A stretch of 64,000 bases of DNA from the NCBI RefSeq assembly GCF_032062135.1, contig NC_092859.1, positions 69,388,239 to 69,452,238 of the forward strand. The letters run 5' to 3'. The position numbers were made by a program, and so were the translations under genes. Origin of the DNA: Pyxicephalus adspersus. Its lineage: Eukaryota; Chordata; Amphibia; Anura; Pyxicephalidae. The notes below the pieces were generated by a model. That model was not told the DNA's origin. It did not search any database and worked only from the letters and a program-made list of their open reading frames with translations. Shown piece after piece: positions 21,063 to 36,467 of this stretch (position 1 is the stretch's first letter; every line of letters begins with the position of its first letter).

Positions 21063-23879
21063 CTCCTGGGAGTTTTTCTTCATAGCTCTTTTTTAAAGCA
21101 AATTTTAATTTAGGCAGCCATATTCAGCCAAGAAAGACTAAATGCAATAAAACAGGGAAAAAAATTTGTTACATTTTTTGCTTATAATAAATTGACTGCA
21201 ATACTTGAGCCACTCAGTTCCACGTGTGTATTTTGGGAGCCAACAGTGTGCTTTATTGAGGACTGAACAGCGGGTCTGTTAGTCTGTGGCTGTTGGCATC
21301 ACCCAATTTGTCTTCTCGGAGGATATACTGCAAAATTTTCCATAATAGGCTAGCAAAATATACAAAAAGGTATGGGCATTTTACTACAGGAATACAATTT
21401 GTGAGCCAGTAATATGCAGATGAATTGAAAAAAAGTAGAATTTCCTTTGCATATTATTAGGAGATTAATGTGGCTACAGCTAAAAATGTTATTCCTTTAG
21501 TAAAGCAACCAATTAAAGTGTTACTGTAAGTGGCCTTATTATAATTAACTATTTTTAAGTTATTTTATGCTTTATTTAACCCCCAGCAATAGCTCAAGGT
21601 TTTATTGGACAAAGTGTCATGAAGCAACGTTGTGATTATTTTTTACAATACATATATTAGAATGTTTTTTTTTTTTTGATTTGTGTTTTTTTATTTTACA
21701 AAATAGTGTGAAATGTTTTTGCCAATATCCAAGCTAACTATGTGGCACATTTATGAAAGCCGTGATTATCTACTGCAACTCAATTTCCACATTATTTCCG
21801 TTTCTTGTGGTTTTCATCTATTTATTTAATGAACCTTTATATTTCATGGGTATAAACTTCCAGTGTTTGAATGAAGAGCTATTGAGTTTTAGGGAACCAC
21901 TCATGTGAATTTGGACTTGTATAAACCGCTATACACGTTTTTTTTGTAAGATTACATTTAACCACATATAATATATGTGAATGCTACCATTAGTTTAAAT
22001 AACACAATATATATAAAGGTAATTTTCAGGATGAGTCCAATGAAATTTGAAAATTACAGTCAAATGGCCAAAAATAAGGATCATAATCGTTGTGCAAAGG
22101 TTTGTTATTTTAGCCTATTGTCTAGGAAACTTTTTAAAAATTTTTGTTTCACAAGTTTCACCCCAATCTTTAGTTTTCATTTCAATTGATTAACAACCTC
22201 TGAAATTGCAACCACTGACATTTTTTGTGACTTGCATTTTTCACACTTAACAGCTCCTCTATAATAATATAATAATATAATATAATATAATAATAAATTT
22301 GTGGATTTCTCTATATTTTGGATAGCAGTTGATAGAGGACAAATCACCGCTTTTAAATGTGTCACACACTGTTCTTCATTTGCAATAGTAAATGGAAGAG
22401 ACTTAAAAAAAAGCACTGGGGGTCGGCTATATAAAAACAATATAGATTGTGTACATTTCTTATTTTATACACTTTTAGAATTCAACAAAGGAAAATGGGA
22501 ATAATAGTCATGTCTAATATTATTTACCAAGCTTGGTTTGCTGGATGCGGATGGTACTTTTTAATTTTCATAATAAAGATTTTTAATTGTATAATTGAAA
22601 CAAACATCTGGTTGATGATCAAAGTACTTACTGATAATTGGATTTCTTAGCAAGTTTTATTGCTATAAAGCTTTCATCGGAGATTGTTTTTATTTATTGA
22701 AGTGGGTTACATTTCCCTTAACTCAATTTTATTTAGAACACTTACTAATCTGCACAAATTACCTGGGGTTTGTAGATCTGTTTTTGCTCCTCAAGCTCAA
22801 TGGAAAAATTATTAAACAAAAATAAATAACTTTTTGAGACCTGCCTGGGTATATCAAGTGTAGACATATTTATAAAAGTTTAATATTATTGACACCTTTA
22901 GTAAACCAAACCAGAGAAAAACAGAGATAAGGTTGGTTTGAGCATCAGTTGGTCCACATAAAGAATTTAAATATCAATTGTTAAAAATTTGCCAATTTTT
23001 TACATAGGAATATTATTTATAAATTTTTTTTGCAAATTGTTCTGCATAAGAATCAAAATATCATTGTTGTTCAAATTGTTAGTATTTACTGTTACCACAA
23101 TTGATGGATAAGTAAGTGATACAGACCTTTTACTAAACAAAGTGTAAATAGTAAGAAATAAGGAAAAAAAATAAATACATAAATATATGTTGTTTTTTAA
23201 ATTTTCTTTGCAAAAGATTGCATATTTAATGTTAACACAGATTTACCATAATTGCTAAAATTCAGTTAGAAAAGTGAATATTCTAAATTGAAGAGCCTCC
23301 ATGTCTGTAGTAAGTCAACCTCAACTAATTTTTTTGGAACGTTGGTAAATATTCGTTGGTATATATATATGGTTGATAGCTAATCATTCATTTGTGGAAA
23401 ATTACAAAGTTTTCACCAAGCATGTATATATAACAAAAGCAAAAAGACAAAAAGACAATGCTGTATTTTTTATTTTAAAGGATAGACCAGTAGAAAAATA
23501 GATAGAAAGATAGATAAATAATGTGTGGGAAGCTGAATGCAAACAACTATTAGTGTCAGTAATGTAAATATACTTTTTCACAAATATTGGGTTGAAGTAT
23601 GTAAAGTGTGCTATAAGAAAAATTACTTGTTACCCAATGGAACTCATCAAAAAAAAACTCTGATTCTAAATGATTGCTACAAAAGACAAAGAGAACATTT
23701 CTAGGTAACACGTTTTTAACAAGATCAATAGAGTAATAAAAAAATTACAGAAACATGAAATGTTAATTTTGTGTGTGACAAGTTAAGTCTCACACACATC
23801 CATGAACAGTTAGTGACATGATGCCTCATAATATGTTGGTGCTACAAAAATGCATGGTAAAAAAAATAAAAAAAGATAG

Positions 23880-23884
<5 letters not shown>

Positions 23885-23918
<34 letters not shown>
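23885..23918. repeat. (TA)n microsatellite
   Basis: An uninterrupted TA alternation. Confidence 0.9.
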
Positions 23919-23919
<1 letters not shown>

Positions 23920-24270
23920 AGACTTACTTTTTTGAAAGAAAATCTATCATATGTAAAGCTAGATCCTGGTACAATTCATCACCTTTACCTCACTATTTAT
24001 AAGAAATGTATTTTTTGCAGACTGGACACCCATTCAGGCAAATAAAAATGGCAATAAATATGTGTTAAGTTTATCATTTGATTAGTTAGATTTTATCTCA
24101 AGTATGCAGAGAACAGGAAACAACGCAAAAATCTGAAAATCGTTTTTTTTTTTTTACTTGCCAATTTGTGCCAATGTCTTCTAATAAACACTTTATTTTT
24201 TAAATGCAATAGTTTCAACACTGCAGAAGGTACTTAAGTGCAGAGCATGGTGCCTAGATGCTGCATGAAT

Positions 24271-24372
24271 TAATATTATTTTCATGTATTTATATAGCAC
24301 CAATATATTACATAGCGCATTAAAAATCCAATAGTTATGTTACTAGTTGTCCCTCAAAGCAGCTCAAAATCT
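24271..24372 (-). mobile_element. SINE/L2-type tail fragment
   Basis: The plus strand shows TATTTATATAGCACCAATAT, TACATAGCGC and TTGTCCCTCAAAGCAGCTCA, the reverse of the tail seen in the 54 kb SINE. Confidence 0.6.
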
Positions 24373-27300
24373 GTATAATCAGCATGGACTAGCTTTACAA
24401 TAAAACAAATGATAACATAAAAATCAAAAGATGTAGTTGGTAAAATGTTTAAAAGATTTTAAAAACTACAATCATTTAAGTAAAATGTACTCTTAACAGG
24501 TCATATTCTTGCCTATTTTGGCTTGGCATACAGAAAAACAAATTGCAGAATCTCAGTAATTTATAAGAGTGTAGAGTATGTACTTTATGAACTAGAGACA
24601 TCGGAAATGTGACCCATGACCTACTCTGATCTCCACTATCAGAGGTCAACTGCCCACAGTACAACCTGTTCTTCAAGTTTTCTTTGTTTTTGTAATGGGG
24701 CATTCACTTCTTCTGTTGCCTGTGATACTATTGTGTTTTAGTTAATTTTTTTGCCAAATTCTCAGATTAAACTACAGAATTTAGCTATCTACGTTTTCGT
24801 ACAAGCCTATTATCCAAGAATCAAAACCTTTTATTAGTGTACCATCTGTAACTTTTAAAAGATGCCATATGATTATTTGCTACAGGTAAATTACCGCTTT
24901 TGCCATTTTTCTTTGTACTGAATTATTGAATAAGCAATCTAATATTTTTTGTTTTATTTGAATGTCAAAGCTGCTCAAAGGTCGTTGTTAAATTAGAAAG
25001 TAACTTCCTGCTGGATATTGAGTAAATGTCTGATTTTCAATTCTTCATAATAAAGAAAAAAAAAACAATGTTTGACTAATCCAAGGGTTTGTTTTTATTT
25101 TGTTAGATTAGATACAGAGCAATTTGATTTTCCAAATGAAATTGATAGGCACTTGAAAACAGGAGTTCAAAAAGTACAGAGCGATCTTCCCAGCAAGACG
25201 GTGCTGACATGATAGAGAGGTGTTAAACATAGAAAAAATCCAGGACAAGTAGCTCTCAAAAATAGATCCAATGCAAGGACTCTGCTAAATAGATGAAAAC
25301 TTTGCTGCACTTTACAAGATGCAATTTTGTCTTTAGTTTCAAACTGCATATAGAAGGAAACTGTTACTTCACTTACAACAATGGACCCAAGACATAAAAG
25401 AAGTAGCTTTTCTGATGTCTTGTATAAGATTCAAAGTGACACATAAAGGTCAGGGGTCTTCTAAGGCCCATGCACATTAATGCAGTGAAAAACCTCCGCC
25501 ATAACTGATCCTTATCTTTGTGTATCTCCTTGGGGCAGGAAAAGGCATCTTTGCAAGAATCCTTTCCACTACTGCTCATTGTCTGTATGCTGAATCTGCA
25601 GCCTGTCCAAGATCCTTTTTTTTTCTATACCTACTTTTCATATGCTTGCATAATAAAATGCAGTATCTTCTCTTTGAAAAGTTAACAAACACTTAATAAA
25701 CCACCCCCAGCTGTGGGTATAATAAAGACTCCTATTAAATTCACATGAATTTACTAATTAAATACTTACACATTATATAATAAATTTTATCTATCCTCTT
25801 GTATTTCCCATATTCCCAACCAGGCTGTACCCTAATGCAGAGTAGAGCTTGCTGATTGGAGAAGAAAGCATGGAGATCACTGCCAAATGTGCTTCTGTTC
25901 CTCATTATCCATTGACAGCCCAGACTGAACTGTATTGATTTAAAGCTGACTTAAGTTGAGAGCCACTGTGAGGTCTTAATATAGTGCCTAACATGGATAT
26001 CGGCATATAAAAAATAGCTAATAATTTGGCAAATAAAACCATTCACATACATCTGTTTTGAGTATGTATTTGGGTATTTGCCCATACCCATCCAGAGGTA
26101 ATTGAACATTAGTAATAATGTATAGACCAATATTTTTTATCTATGAATCATACAACACTGGAAAAAATAGGTATAAAATATATGAATATAGGTATCATTA
26201 TATGTTTGAAGGTAAGCTGGGTTTACTGGGCCAGTGGCACTGTGAGGCTATAGTCACACTTGGCCATGTTACCATATATGCTGTTGTGTCTATTTGTAAC
26301 ACACATTAATTCATGCATTGTGTTTATCCTGAGTCAATGTTTTCTATATCTGGAGAAATTAAAATATTTAGGATTTTAATTTAATAAATGAACATGGATT
26401 TTGCACTCCAAATAAAATGTTCAATAGAATGGTGAATGATATTTACTATGTTCACTTAAGTTATTCAATAACGTACAAGCAAAAATAACACACTCTGTTT
26501 TCTGCAAGCACTCCCTCCATGATATATTATAAAGGAATTAATTTACCAAAGAATTACAAATCACACTTAGCAAAGTGATTGTTGAGGTGGCAGAGAATGT
26601 TGACTTAGTTTAGTGAATATGATTAAGCTGTCTTCAAACATCCAGTTTGGTGCAAACCAAATTTTCAGCTCCTTTGCACATTAGCAGGTACTCAAAGTGA
26701 ACAATTTAGAGTTTTTAGAGTGACCTATCCTGCAATAGGAGACATGCAGGTGGCAAGTTATACACTAGATATATATGGCAAGTTATACACTAGATATATA
26801 CCCATCTCTCAAATCTCTGTTTACATAGCTTTATACTAAGAATGGAAATTCCATCATTTGCCATAAGTGTTAACATGTCCTTGAGTACCTGTGGGCTGTT
26901 GGTCTCATTGTAGGTTGCACATGCTCTGAAATGGGGTCCTTAAACTTTACTAAGTCATCAACGTAGGAAATACACTACTGCCTCTTGAGTATGAGTAAAA
27001 TGTGGTTAGCTATAGTTGGAAAAGCACCAGGGCTATTTTCACAACAGGTCCAGCGTTACACTGAGGTGGTTTACTAAAGATATAGTGAATGCTTACTTAC
27101 CTTAGTGAATACAAATATTATGTGTTCATCTGAATATTTAATCCTTTGCAGGAGAATTTTAAAAAATGAATCTTGCTGTGCATATAACTGGGTAATTGAA
27201 GTGATCACGGCTTAAGATATTGAAGGCTCTGATTCTTTAGTTAACCAATAACATTTTAGGTAGAAAATATTTTGTTTTATTTATTTTACACTGATAACAT

Positions 27301-30300
27301 TAAAATCTTGCACATAATTTGGGGCTACTTTAACATGTTTGCAAAGTATTTTTTTTTAATGAAATCTGTGTCTAGAGATATATTAATCATGAAAATTGAG
27401 GACAGTTCTTAATTGCCATTTTTACTGTCCTCGTATCTAATTTCAGGACAGTCGTAAAACAGTTACTACAAGACCAGGCGGTAGTGTACTGATCTATATT
27501 AGAGGTGATAATTAGGACCATCTCAGCTGATAGTTTGATGTCTCAGGACGCACAGAGTGCAGAATGACCTTCAATAACTACACGCTAAGGACAGTCAATG
27601 TGCAACCAAGGTTGTGTGCAGCAATTATAGGCATGCCTACAGGTAGTACAACACAAGCGAAAATTTACACAAATATATAAATCAATTAATTATACAATAT
27701 ATTATAATTATATCCTAATGATTACCAATTACCACTTAACGTGTGGTAGATGTTACTACAAAATTAGGGTAAATTAGGTCAAGCACAGCTTATTTTTTTT
27801 GTTCTTTCCTACATGTGTCCTTTATTGGTTGGTGCTCCCTCCCCTTTATATTGAAAAATTGGTTTACAGCTAGAAATGTGTTGCTTTTAGAATTGTTAAC
27901 CACATATACAGATGTTTTGTCATTGTGCCTTTGTTATACTGTTATAATACCAACTTTATTGAGGAGTTTGGCAAAAAGTGAGACAAATCTCCCTAATAGG
28001 ACAATAATGACAGCAATAAAAATGATTGACCTTGGAAAGCTATAAAAAAAACAGTTGTAGGTAACTTTGATTGCCTACAAACCAATTTAGTAAATTTTCA
28101 AAGCACTGCAGGAACCTCAAAGAGTGATCAGGTGACTAGAATGACAGTTGTCAAGCTTTGGTCCACACTTTCTATTGGCCAGAAAAAGGAAGGCTTGGGG
28201 GTGGAATAGTTGTTTTATTGAAGAAGCTGATGACAGGTCGCATGACCCATTCCATTCCTTGCTTCTGTGGTTGGCAGTTGGGTTAAAGTTAGGCTTAGCA
28301 CTCTCAGAGCAATAATACATGTGTATTCCATTTTGTGAAATGATTTACTGTCATATTACTTCTGCAGTAGTAATGTTTTTTAAGAAAATGTCCTAATGTC
28401 TTTAAGAAAAGCACTGAAGCACAGTGCCATCTGTCTCTTATACAAATATATAAATATAAATATAAAAGACGTATGCCAGTTCACCTGTTCACACGTATTC
28501 TAAGTATGAATATATCCTAGGTTTGTTCTACAATATCACTACAAAAACAATCACAAATAAAACTGAAACACTGCAATTTTATTACATTATTAAAAAGGTT
28601 AGATATTTTTTCTATTAGAAAACAGTTTATCCCTCTTTAGTTTGCTGCACCATTTAGTATGTACTGAACCTTTTCTTTTGCCCACCCACCATCACTGAAG
28701 CCAAAGAGGTTTTACTGCCACATTGCCATGTTTTTTGGGATACAATGAATTCCTTGTGTTGTATATGCTAAATTGGAGCACTCTCGCTTTTCAGTCATCT
28801 CTCAGATGACTAGCAGCACTGAGAACTGTGCTATGAACATGCATTTCATTCTGCTACAATTTGTCATGGTAAGAGGAGATTGTGCTAATGTGATTAAACA
28901 GAGAGTTGGAGAACTATTCAATATGCATTTGTTATATTTCACATCAGTTATCATGTTTTCATTTTAGCCCCCTAAATAAATGAATAAATTATTGTATAAA
29001 GTTATAATTATTTTAAATATTCAGCAATTTGTAATTATTTTTCTTATCTGGGGGTCTCAGGGTATATACTCTCAGACAAATAATATGTTGATCACATTAT
29101 CTGGTTGATGGTGGACAAATGAAATGAGATTTGTTCTTGGCTAGTGTAGTAACTGGCTTAGTTACTGAAATATCTGATCAGATGAAGATACAACCTTTAC
29201 AGATGGTTGCAAAATGAATTGTCAACTACGTTTATTTGAAATGTGTTAATGTTTCCTAAAAATGGTTATTTGATATGAATATTTGCACCAGTTCTAAAAG
29301 CACATTAAAGTGAGCAGATTCTCATTTACCTTAATGGTGCTGTCTGCATGTTCTGTTTATGGTTACTTTAGTTTTAGCAGGAACGAAGGCGAACTGAATT
29401 AAACCTTTTTAGGGGTTCAAACCTGTTTTAGGGTTTCAAACACATGGTTTTTAAATTGTTCTTAAATGCAAAATACAGCATTAGAGAACAAAACTTATCA
29501 AACATGCCATTAGGTTGGTCTTATATATTGAAAACCTAACTGTTTAAAAACAACTACACCTATATAAGGTATCTACTTTGAGGACTATTTGGTATCCCAG
29601 ATAACCTTGTCCAAAGTCACAACAGTGTTCATCTAAGTAATCAATAGTTGTTTTACACACTGGCTTTGGAACATTCTGATTTTCTGAACCAATATGCTGA
29701 TAATAAAGCCATGGACACTAGGGACAGTGGTTTGAAAATTCAAAGAAGTCAATATGACAGCCAGACAGTTAGACTTTTCTGGCATACAGTTTAGAAGTGG
29801 CAGCCTTTATGTGTCTTTAACAGGTTCAATTTATAGTACAACTCTAAACTAATTCCTTGTACAGTGGGGGTGAATTGAACTGCTTGATTACCAATAACCA
29901 ATATAAAAATTGAGTGAACAAATTGAAACAGCTGGCATATTCTGAACTTTAATCCCATAGCTGATCCAAAGGAATAAAGCCCTTGGTTTAATTTTGACCA
30001 GTGCGGAGAAAATGACTCCATAAGGGGATCAGTTATTCCCCAGATCAGTACCCACACCCACAAATGGAAACATTTTGTATATTTGTTACCATAATGTAAT
30101 TTACGCATTGCAGTAATTTAAAAGAACTTGGCTACCATAAAACTATAGGGTACATGCAGCATAAATCACACTTACACTAGTGCATGGACAAATTTTCTTC
30201 TCTTGTATAATGTTATACAAGATCATTAGGATAAGCATTTTTTTAAATAAACTACTTATTAGTTATTAAAAAGAAAGTATATTTTATATTATGTTATATA

Positions 30301-33300
30301 GTTGAGTTATATATTTGAAATATAGTTAAACCGTTTGTATTATATTATGTATTTTTTATGTTATCATATGATTTGTATTTGACTTGTAGTAAGTTGACTT
30401 ACCAACACCCTACGAAAATACAATAAACCTTTCATTATTGAAATATCAAGATGATCCATATTCATTCTTTGTATGTGCTTTTTGTATAAAACATCCCACA
30501 CACCATAACAACAAATGTTTACTGTGACCTACTGATGAAATAGTAAGTTTGAATGAACATAATTGACAGAAAATGAATATATTAATTGTATAGTAACTTG
30601 TAAATTGGCTGCACTATTAGGGAAAATCATCCCTATTGCCCCTAAGCAGCCAAATTCCCCATTGTCTTCTGACATACCTCAGGCATACAGGTTCAGTATC
30701 TAATTAGCCTCAATCATTGCCCTATTTGTGAGACCCTGCTTTATTCATATGCATCAGCAATTAAAGGGATGAGTTGGCAACCCTATTTGACCCATACTTG
30801 AACTCCACTGATATTTAAGGTCAGAACAGCCTTGAGTCCATTCTGAGCATTCTAGAATTCCCTAACCATATTAGCCTGTGCCATCTTTTAAAACTAAGGA
30901 ACAACAAATCCCCAAAGGCCAATATATGCAGGGAACCGGAATTCACTTAACATGTTTTGGAGATCTTACACAGCTGTGAGAACGATAATACAAAAATATG
31001 ATACGGCGGAGGTCTGTGTTCAGAAGCTACAACCGCCTTTCAGTCACTATAATATTAATGTAACAAGATTCTTGTTAAAAAATGGATCTGTGAGGAATGA
31101 TGTATATACCTTACTATCCATGTCCTCACTGCTTAGCCTAGAACCTAAAATTAAGCAAGTGGTTTAATAATAAATTTACCCTAAAATTAAAATAGGAAGA
31201 TTAAAGGGTAATCTACGCAATCTTCTATGCAGTCGTGGCACTTAAAACATAATCGTGTGCTGATTAGTCAAAAATTGGTTTTCCTCCTTATGTGATTTTA
31301 CATAAATGACCATAATAATTCAATGGTATATTTTTACTTTCATTGTTGATGCCATAATTCTAATGAATTGTGAATTAGGGGTTGAGCACCATAATTACTA
31401 TTAGTAGTAGTTATATCGGTTAAAGATTGCTCCTGTAAAAGTCCCTTACTTTATTCTTTATTTTATTTTAAACTGTATAAATAAATGTAAGTTGATTGAA
31501 AGAGGCATTCCTCCTGCAATAACTACATGGGAGCAAAATTACTATGTTAATTTAATATAAAGTCCCAAAGCCACTAATGTTATTGAAATTCTGCTTAAAT
31601 GTATAGCTGCAAAAATATTTTTGCTATGCTAAATGTTGAAAAATTTGTTTATACATAAAAAATTAATTGTTTTGTAAGTTATAATGTTTGTATTTTGATT
31701 AAAATGGAAACACATTCATGTACATCTATGCATGATATATATGTAAAGCACATCTAGCAAATCTCTTTTTTACTATGTAGAGACTCTCTGAAACCCTGTA
31801 TTCAATAAGAGGCAACACTAACTTCTCACTATTGAATACTAGCAAACAGCAAGAATTAAAAAAAAAATAATAATCTTCTGCACAATGTCATTATTGTGTC
31901 TCCCTTGGGATAGATTTCGTTCAGAGCCATGATGTACTGCTACCCATGTTTTTTTTAAATAATTAAAAAAAGATTTAAATTAATTATGCTGAAGACAATA
32001 AAAAAGATGAATAAAAATACTTTTGGTGAATTTACAACTTTTTTTATTTTAAAGGATTCTGTAATCAAAAGACAGATGCTCAAAAATGCAGTAAGTAAAT
32101 AAGTACCAGCAGATGTAGTAATATATTTTCAACATAAATAAAATAAATACAAAATAATAAAATGTAATAAACGTAAATATGGCATGTAATAAGAATTGCA
32201 CTGGGTGCTGACATTTTAAAATAAAATCTCCAAAAATGTATTTTCCATGTAGTTTTCTGCTAAGAAATTAGTTGTCTAGAATGAACACTTGTACATGCAG
32301 AAATTCAATAATAATAGAATGACCATATTTTCATAGTCAGCATTAAGATTACTCCTACAATGTAATAATAAATTTATGCTTGGTGCTGTTATGTTGTATC
32401 ATTTTCAGCAGAGTTAAAGTACTGAGCAGCATTAGGGTGTCCATCTCAACTCCGCTCTACAGACAGGATTCTTCCTGCATACATTTTTTAGGAATTAACA
32501 AAAGACACACCTACCCAAACTCAATCCATGTAAGCTAAAAACAAAATAAACATTAAAAAAACTGCATGCATGGTCTGTTTACTATGTGAACATTTATTTT
32601 ATGATCATTTCTGTAAATGGTGTAACTTTTCTCAAGAATTTGCTTCACCAGACCAATTAACAGAAAATTTAGAAACCAGAAAAAACACAGAAAAAACTTT
32701 ATATATACTGTTCTCGAGCTGTATCCTTTTTATTGTTGACCTTTTCACGGTTCCACCCTTCTGGCCCTGAACAACTTGGTGCCATAGGTTTGTGTATGTT
32801 TGCCATGTAGCCATTTAGCTCAGGAGAGGCCTTAACAAGTGGGGGATTTGCAGACATACTCTATGGTGATGTACTGGTTAAGAAGAGGAAGTTTCCCAGG
32901 AGCTAAGTGAAGAAGACCAGGAGATTCACCTAGGATAAAAAGGCGCTGACTTTAATTACCCTTAAGTATTACAGTAGTCACTATCAAATGTCAATTATTG
33001 GAGTGAGAAACAACAAACATTGTAATTCACATACAGTCAAAACATCCTCTAAGTGTTTGAGATGCTATCAGTTGTTGATAACGCAATTAGAGAGTCCTGT
33101 AGCAGCTCCTTGCTCTCCTATCTGCCCCATCAGTAAACAGAGCAGGAGACAGCATGGCTGTGTCCCTGGGACACAGGATGAGAATCCGTCAGGGAACTGC
33201 AGCTTCTTTCCTGTCACTAACACTCACCCAAAGAGCTTGTCTGTAACACCTTCCTTACCATAGATACAGCCCTGGCTCTGGGGACTTGTGAAAGGTGATG

Positions 33301-34530
33301 GAACATCACTGCTCCTAAATGGCTTGTATTCCATATACATCAACGTCACCCATCCCATGTTGGGGGGTTGTCAATGGCGTGTAAAACTGTGTCTAAACCT
33401 ATAAATATATTACAAGAATACACTACATTAATATTGTACAAGGTGCAAGTTGCTGTTTGCTTGCAAAACAACCGTACATTTTCCAGGACTGGTGGGCTTA
33501 TGTAGAGGTCAGTTATTATGCTCATGCTGACTTAAAATTGAATTTAGTAAAAAAGAAACTGGTGCCAGTTTGTCTTTTGATTAGGCTTAGTCACAACTGC
33601 ATTAGACTGGCAGGACTTATGCAAAGTTATATCTGGGCATGAATATTGAGCTCTGGGATATTTAAATATTAGGCTATACTTTTATTACCACCCTAACAGT
33701 CTTTTCTACATTCAGCAATATTGTATGGCTACAACCTCACCTCCACATTACAGCGTGTTGCATTAAAATCATGCCTGTTCCACATTTGGTGTCATTTTCA
33801 CCAAAAACACCTTATATAGATAAGGAGTAATGCACAAGAACACATTTTTAAATGCATTACACTGTAGCACCGCCACATGCAGAGGTGTAAATGTAGCCAA
33901 ATTGGCTAAGAGAGATGTAGGGATTACAGGGATGAGCCAGATACGGTATGAGTCATTTTGGAGACATTCCTATCACAAAGAAAAACCCGCTTTCAAGCTT
34001 TTCCACAGCCAGCCCGGAAGATCTTTTTCTATTTCTGTCCAACTGGTCTTTGGATCTGTCATCGTCCCCTTGTTATTTGGCTGTTTGATTTAATCCATAG
34101 ACAAATTTCTGAACCTGCAATTGGTGTTTTAAATGTCTCAAATCCATTGCCTGATGTGTCTGAACACCTTGGTCTGATCAAAGCCAATAATATGCATGGT
34201 TTTAGTTGACATTAGATACAGTATATATTATGAAATGTAGGATATAAACCACATACATGATGCATTTTACAGAAACAAAGCTTGCTTTGCCTCTTTCCAG
34301 ACCCTTTAGCAACAGCACACTTTGAAATTTAAAATAGCATGCAAAGGATTACGGGGATTAATATAAAACTGGATTACAAACAATTGTAATATTAAACAGC
34401 AATAATTTAAATTGTTTTGTTTTCTGTGTACATTTCAAGGAATTGAACTTTTTAGTATGTATTTATTTAACATCTGCGTGGCATTGTTACTGTGTTTACC
34501 AAGCCCAGCACACTTCTGGTATTAATTAAT

Positions 34531-34603
34531 CCACAGTGCTACGTAATATGTTGCTCTTTATAAATACAGTTTATTATTGATAATAATGATAATGTTATTA
34601 TTG
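34531..34603 (+). mobile_element. SINE/L2-type tail fragment
   Basis: CACAGTGCTACGTAATATGT followed by TGCTCTTTATAAATACAG and a decayed (ATA)n tail. Confidence 0.55.
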
Positions 34604-36239
34604 TAGACCTAGCTGCCTAAACATGAACAAATAAAAAATGCAGTTGCTAGCTGACAAGGACACCAAGGTACTTTTCTATCTTTTGAATGTTGGAAGCCTG
34701 AAAAAAGACAGCCAATGCAGTCACCATATTAAGCATAATAAGGGTAAACTGTAAAATATAGGGCAGGACTGACTATAAGGCAAAGTGAAGCTTTTGCCTC
34801 AGGTGTCAAAGAAAAAGGGTTGAAGCTGACACTTAAAAATAAAATCACTCATCCAAGGCTGTGTTGTCACTGTTTCAGATTGGCAAGGTAAACATCAGGT
34901 AATTAGGTTACAAGGCAAGCCCCCCTTCCCATTGGCCAGTGTCAGGGAACAGTACCTGTCTTGGAAGCCACCAGTCAATAAAAAGACAGGTTCTCTATTC
35001 AACTTAACGACCCAATGTTTACCATGCCAACCTGGGGGAGTTACTCCCCCGATAACAAAAGTGATGTCACAAGGCTTACATTTTTTTTAAAGATGGTGAT
35101 CGAGGGGCAGGCAGAGAAAATAGAGGGAAGGTATGGATAACAAAAAGTTGGACAGCCTTGGGCAGGAAAAGGTCTAGAGTTACCACTCATTACATGTTTC
35201 CATTAGGGTTTATTTATACTTTTAGCAAAAGAACGTGTAGATAAAATGTTCATTTTTTTTCCAATTATCCAGAGACTTATAGGAATGAAAAGAATGAAAG
35301 AATAATACATCTCTGCAGATTGTAATATCTAGGTAAGTAATTCCATTGTGGACAAAGTGACTTTATACTTTAACTTTATTAATTTATCAAGAGCAGCTGA
35401 TTCATCTGGAATTGTGTGGTTCGGTGTGGAAAGCAACCCTTTTACCCAGAATAAAAAATAAGGATGGAGTTGGGTAGTCTGTTAGTAAAACTGAACTAAA
35501 GTCCAAGAGGCATCATTTTTTATTGTGGGCTAAAATAGAACTTAAATGTTTTTCTGTTCCTAATACCATTTTTTTCTGTTAGTGTACATTGAACCTTTCA
35601 TGTACAGCTCAGTGTACAGGCTTAGTAAGATCTTGTTCCAACCAAGATGGAAGCATTGGCGATCCTGGAGTGCATGGATATTGCAGAGGTAGAGGGGTTT
35701 TTGGCAGGTAAGTCTGCCATACTGTGTGATTTTAGCTGTTTGGGGCTCAAAATAGAACATTTAGTATGACAGTGTACTGTGTTAAAATTTTGTGTGAGTA
35801 AGCTACAATAAAATGCATATATTTTTAATAGGTTTAAACAATTTATGGTGTATATTTACAAAGTAGCCAATCCTACTATCCCTGAAACAAAACAATATAT
35901 CTATATGAACCATTTTACCTGCCAAGTGAGTTTATATTTCTGCCCTGATATTTATAAAGCCCTACCAGGCTGCAGAACCAGGTTGGTGACATACTATTTG
36001 TCTACAGCAGTTAGGCAATACAACTTGATCACCTCCCTCCCCCATCCTCTGATAGGTGACCATGCAGTAGCCAAATAATAGGATTCATCCCCAGCTCTCC
36101 CCGTCATTATTTCAAAATAAGCAGATGTTCATGCAGCATACCGTATAGGTAAGTTGTGCTCTTCTGTACAACAAAATGCTTGCACAAAATGAAATGTTGT
36201 TGCCCATGCTACATTTAAAAATACAATGTATGCCCCCCA

Positions 36240-36467
36240 GGGCTGCTGGGACTGATGCATGCACGCAGGAGTAATGTCATTCGGCCCGACCAATCAAGAT
36301 GGCCAAAGACTGGAACCAGGAAGATGAAAAGAAGGAAAATGGAGGTGCCCACAATGGAACCGGGACAGATAAGTATATTTTAAAAATTGCGATCAGGCAG
36401 GTAACATTATTTTATTGCAGAAGGGATATTATATTGTCAGTGCCTTCTGCAAAAAAGGGAGTTCACT
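36240..36467. repeat. Probable piggyBac-type MITE end
   Basis: A GC-rich block is followed by AAGGGAGTTCACT directly before TTAA (36468-36471). A matching start, TTAA then AGTGAAACT, is seen at 6293. The other end of neither copy was found. Confidence 0.35.

Larger units (their letters stand above)
20358..21085 (+). other. Putative NKX2-5 3' UTR
   Basis: Non-coding sequence follows the TAG stop. An AATAAA lies only six bases after the stop (20363-20368) and is probably too early. Overlapping AATAAATAAA at 21053-21062, followed by a T-rich stretch (gagtttttcttc), is the most convincing cleavage signal. A further AATAAA lies at 21146-21151. The UTR would be about 0.7 kb. A TTAA-flanked MITE occupies nearly half of it. 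Confidence 0.55.
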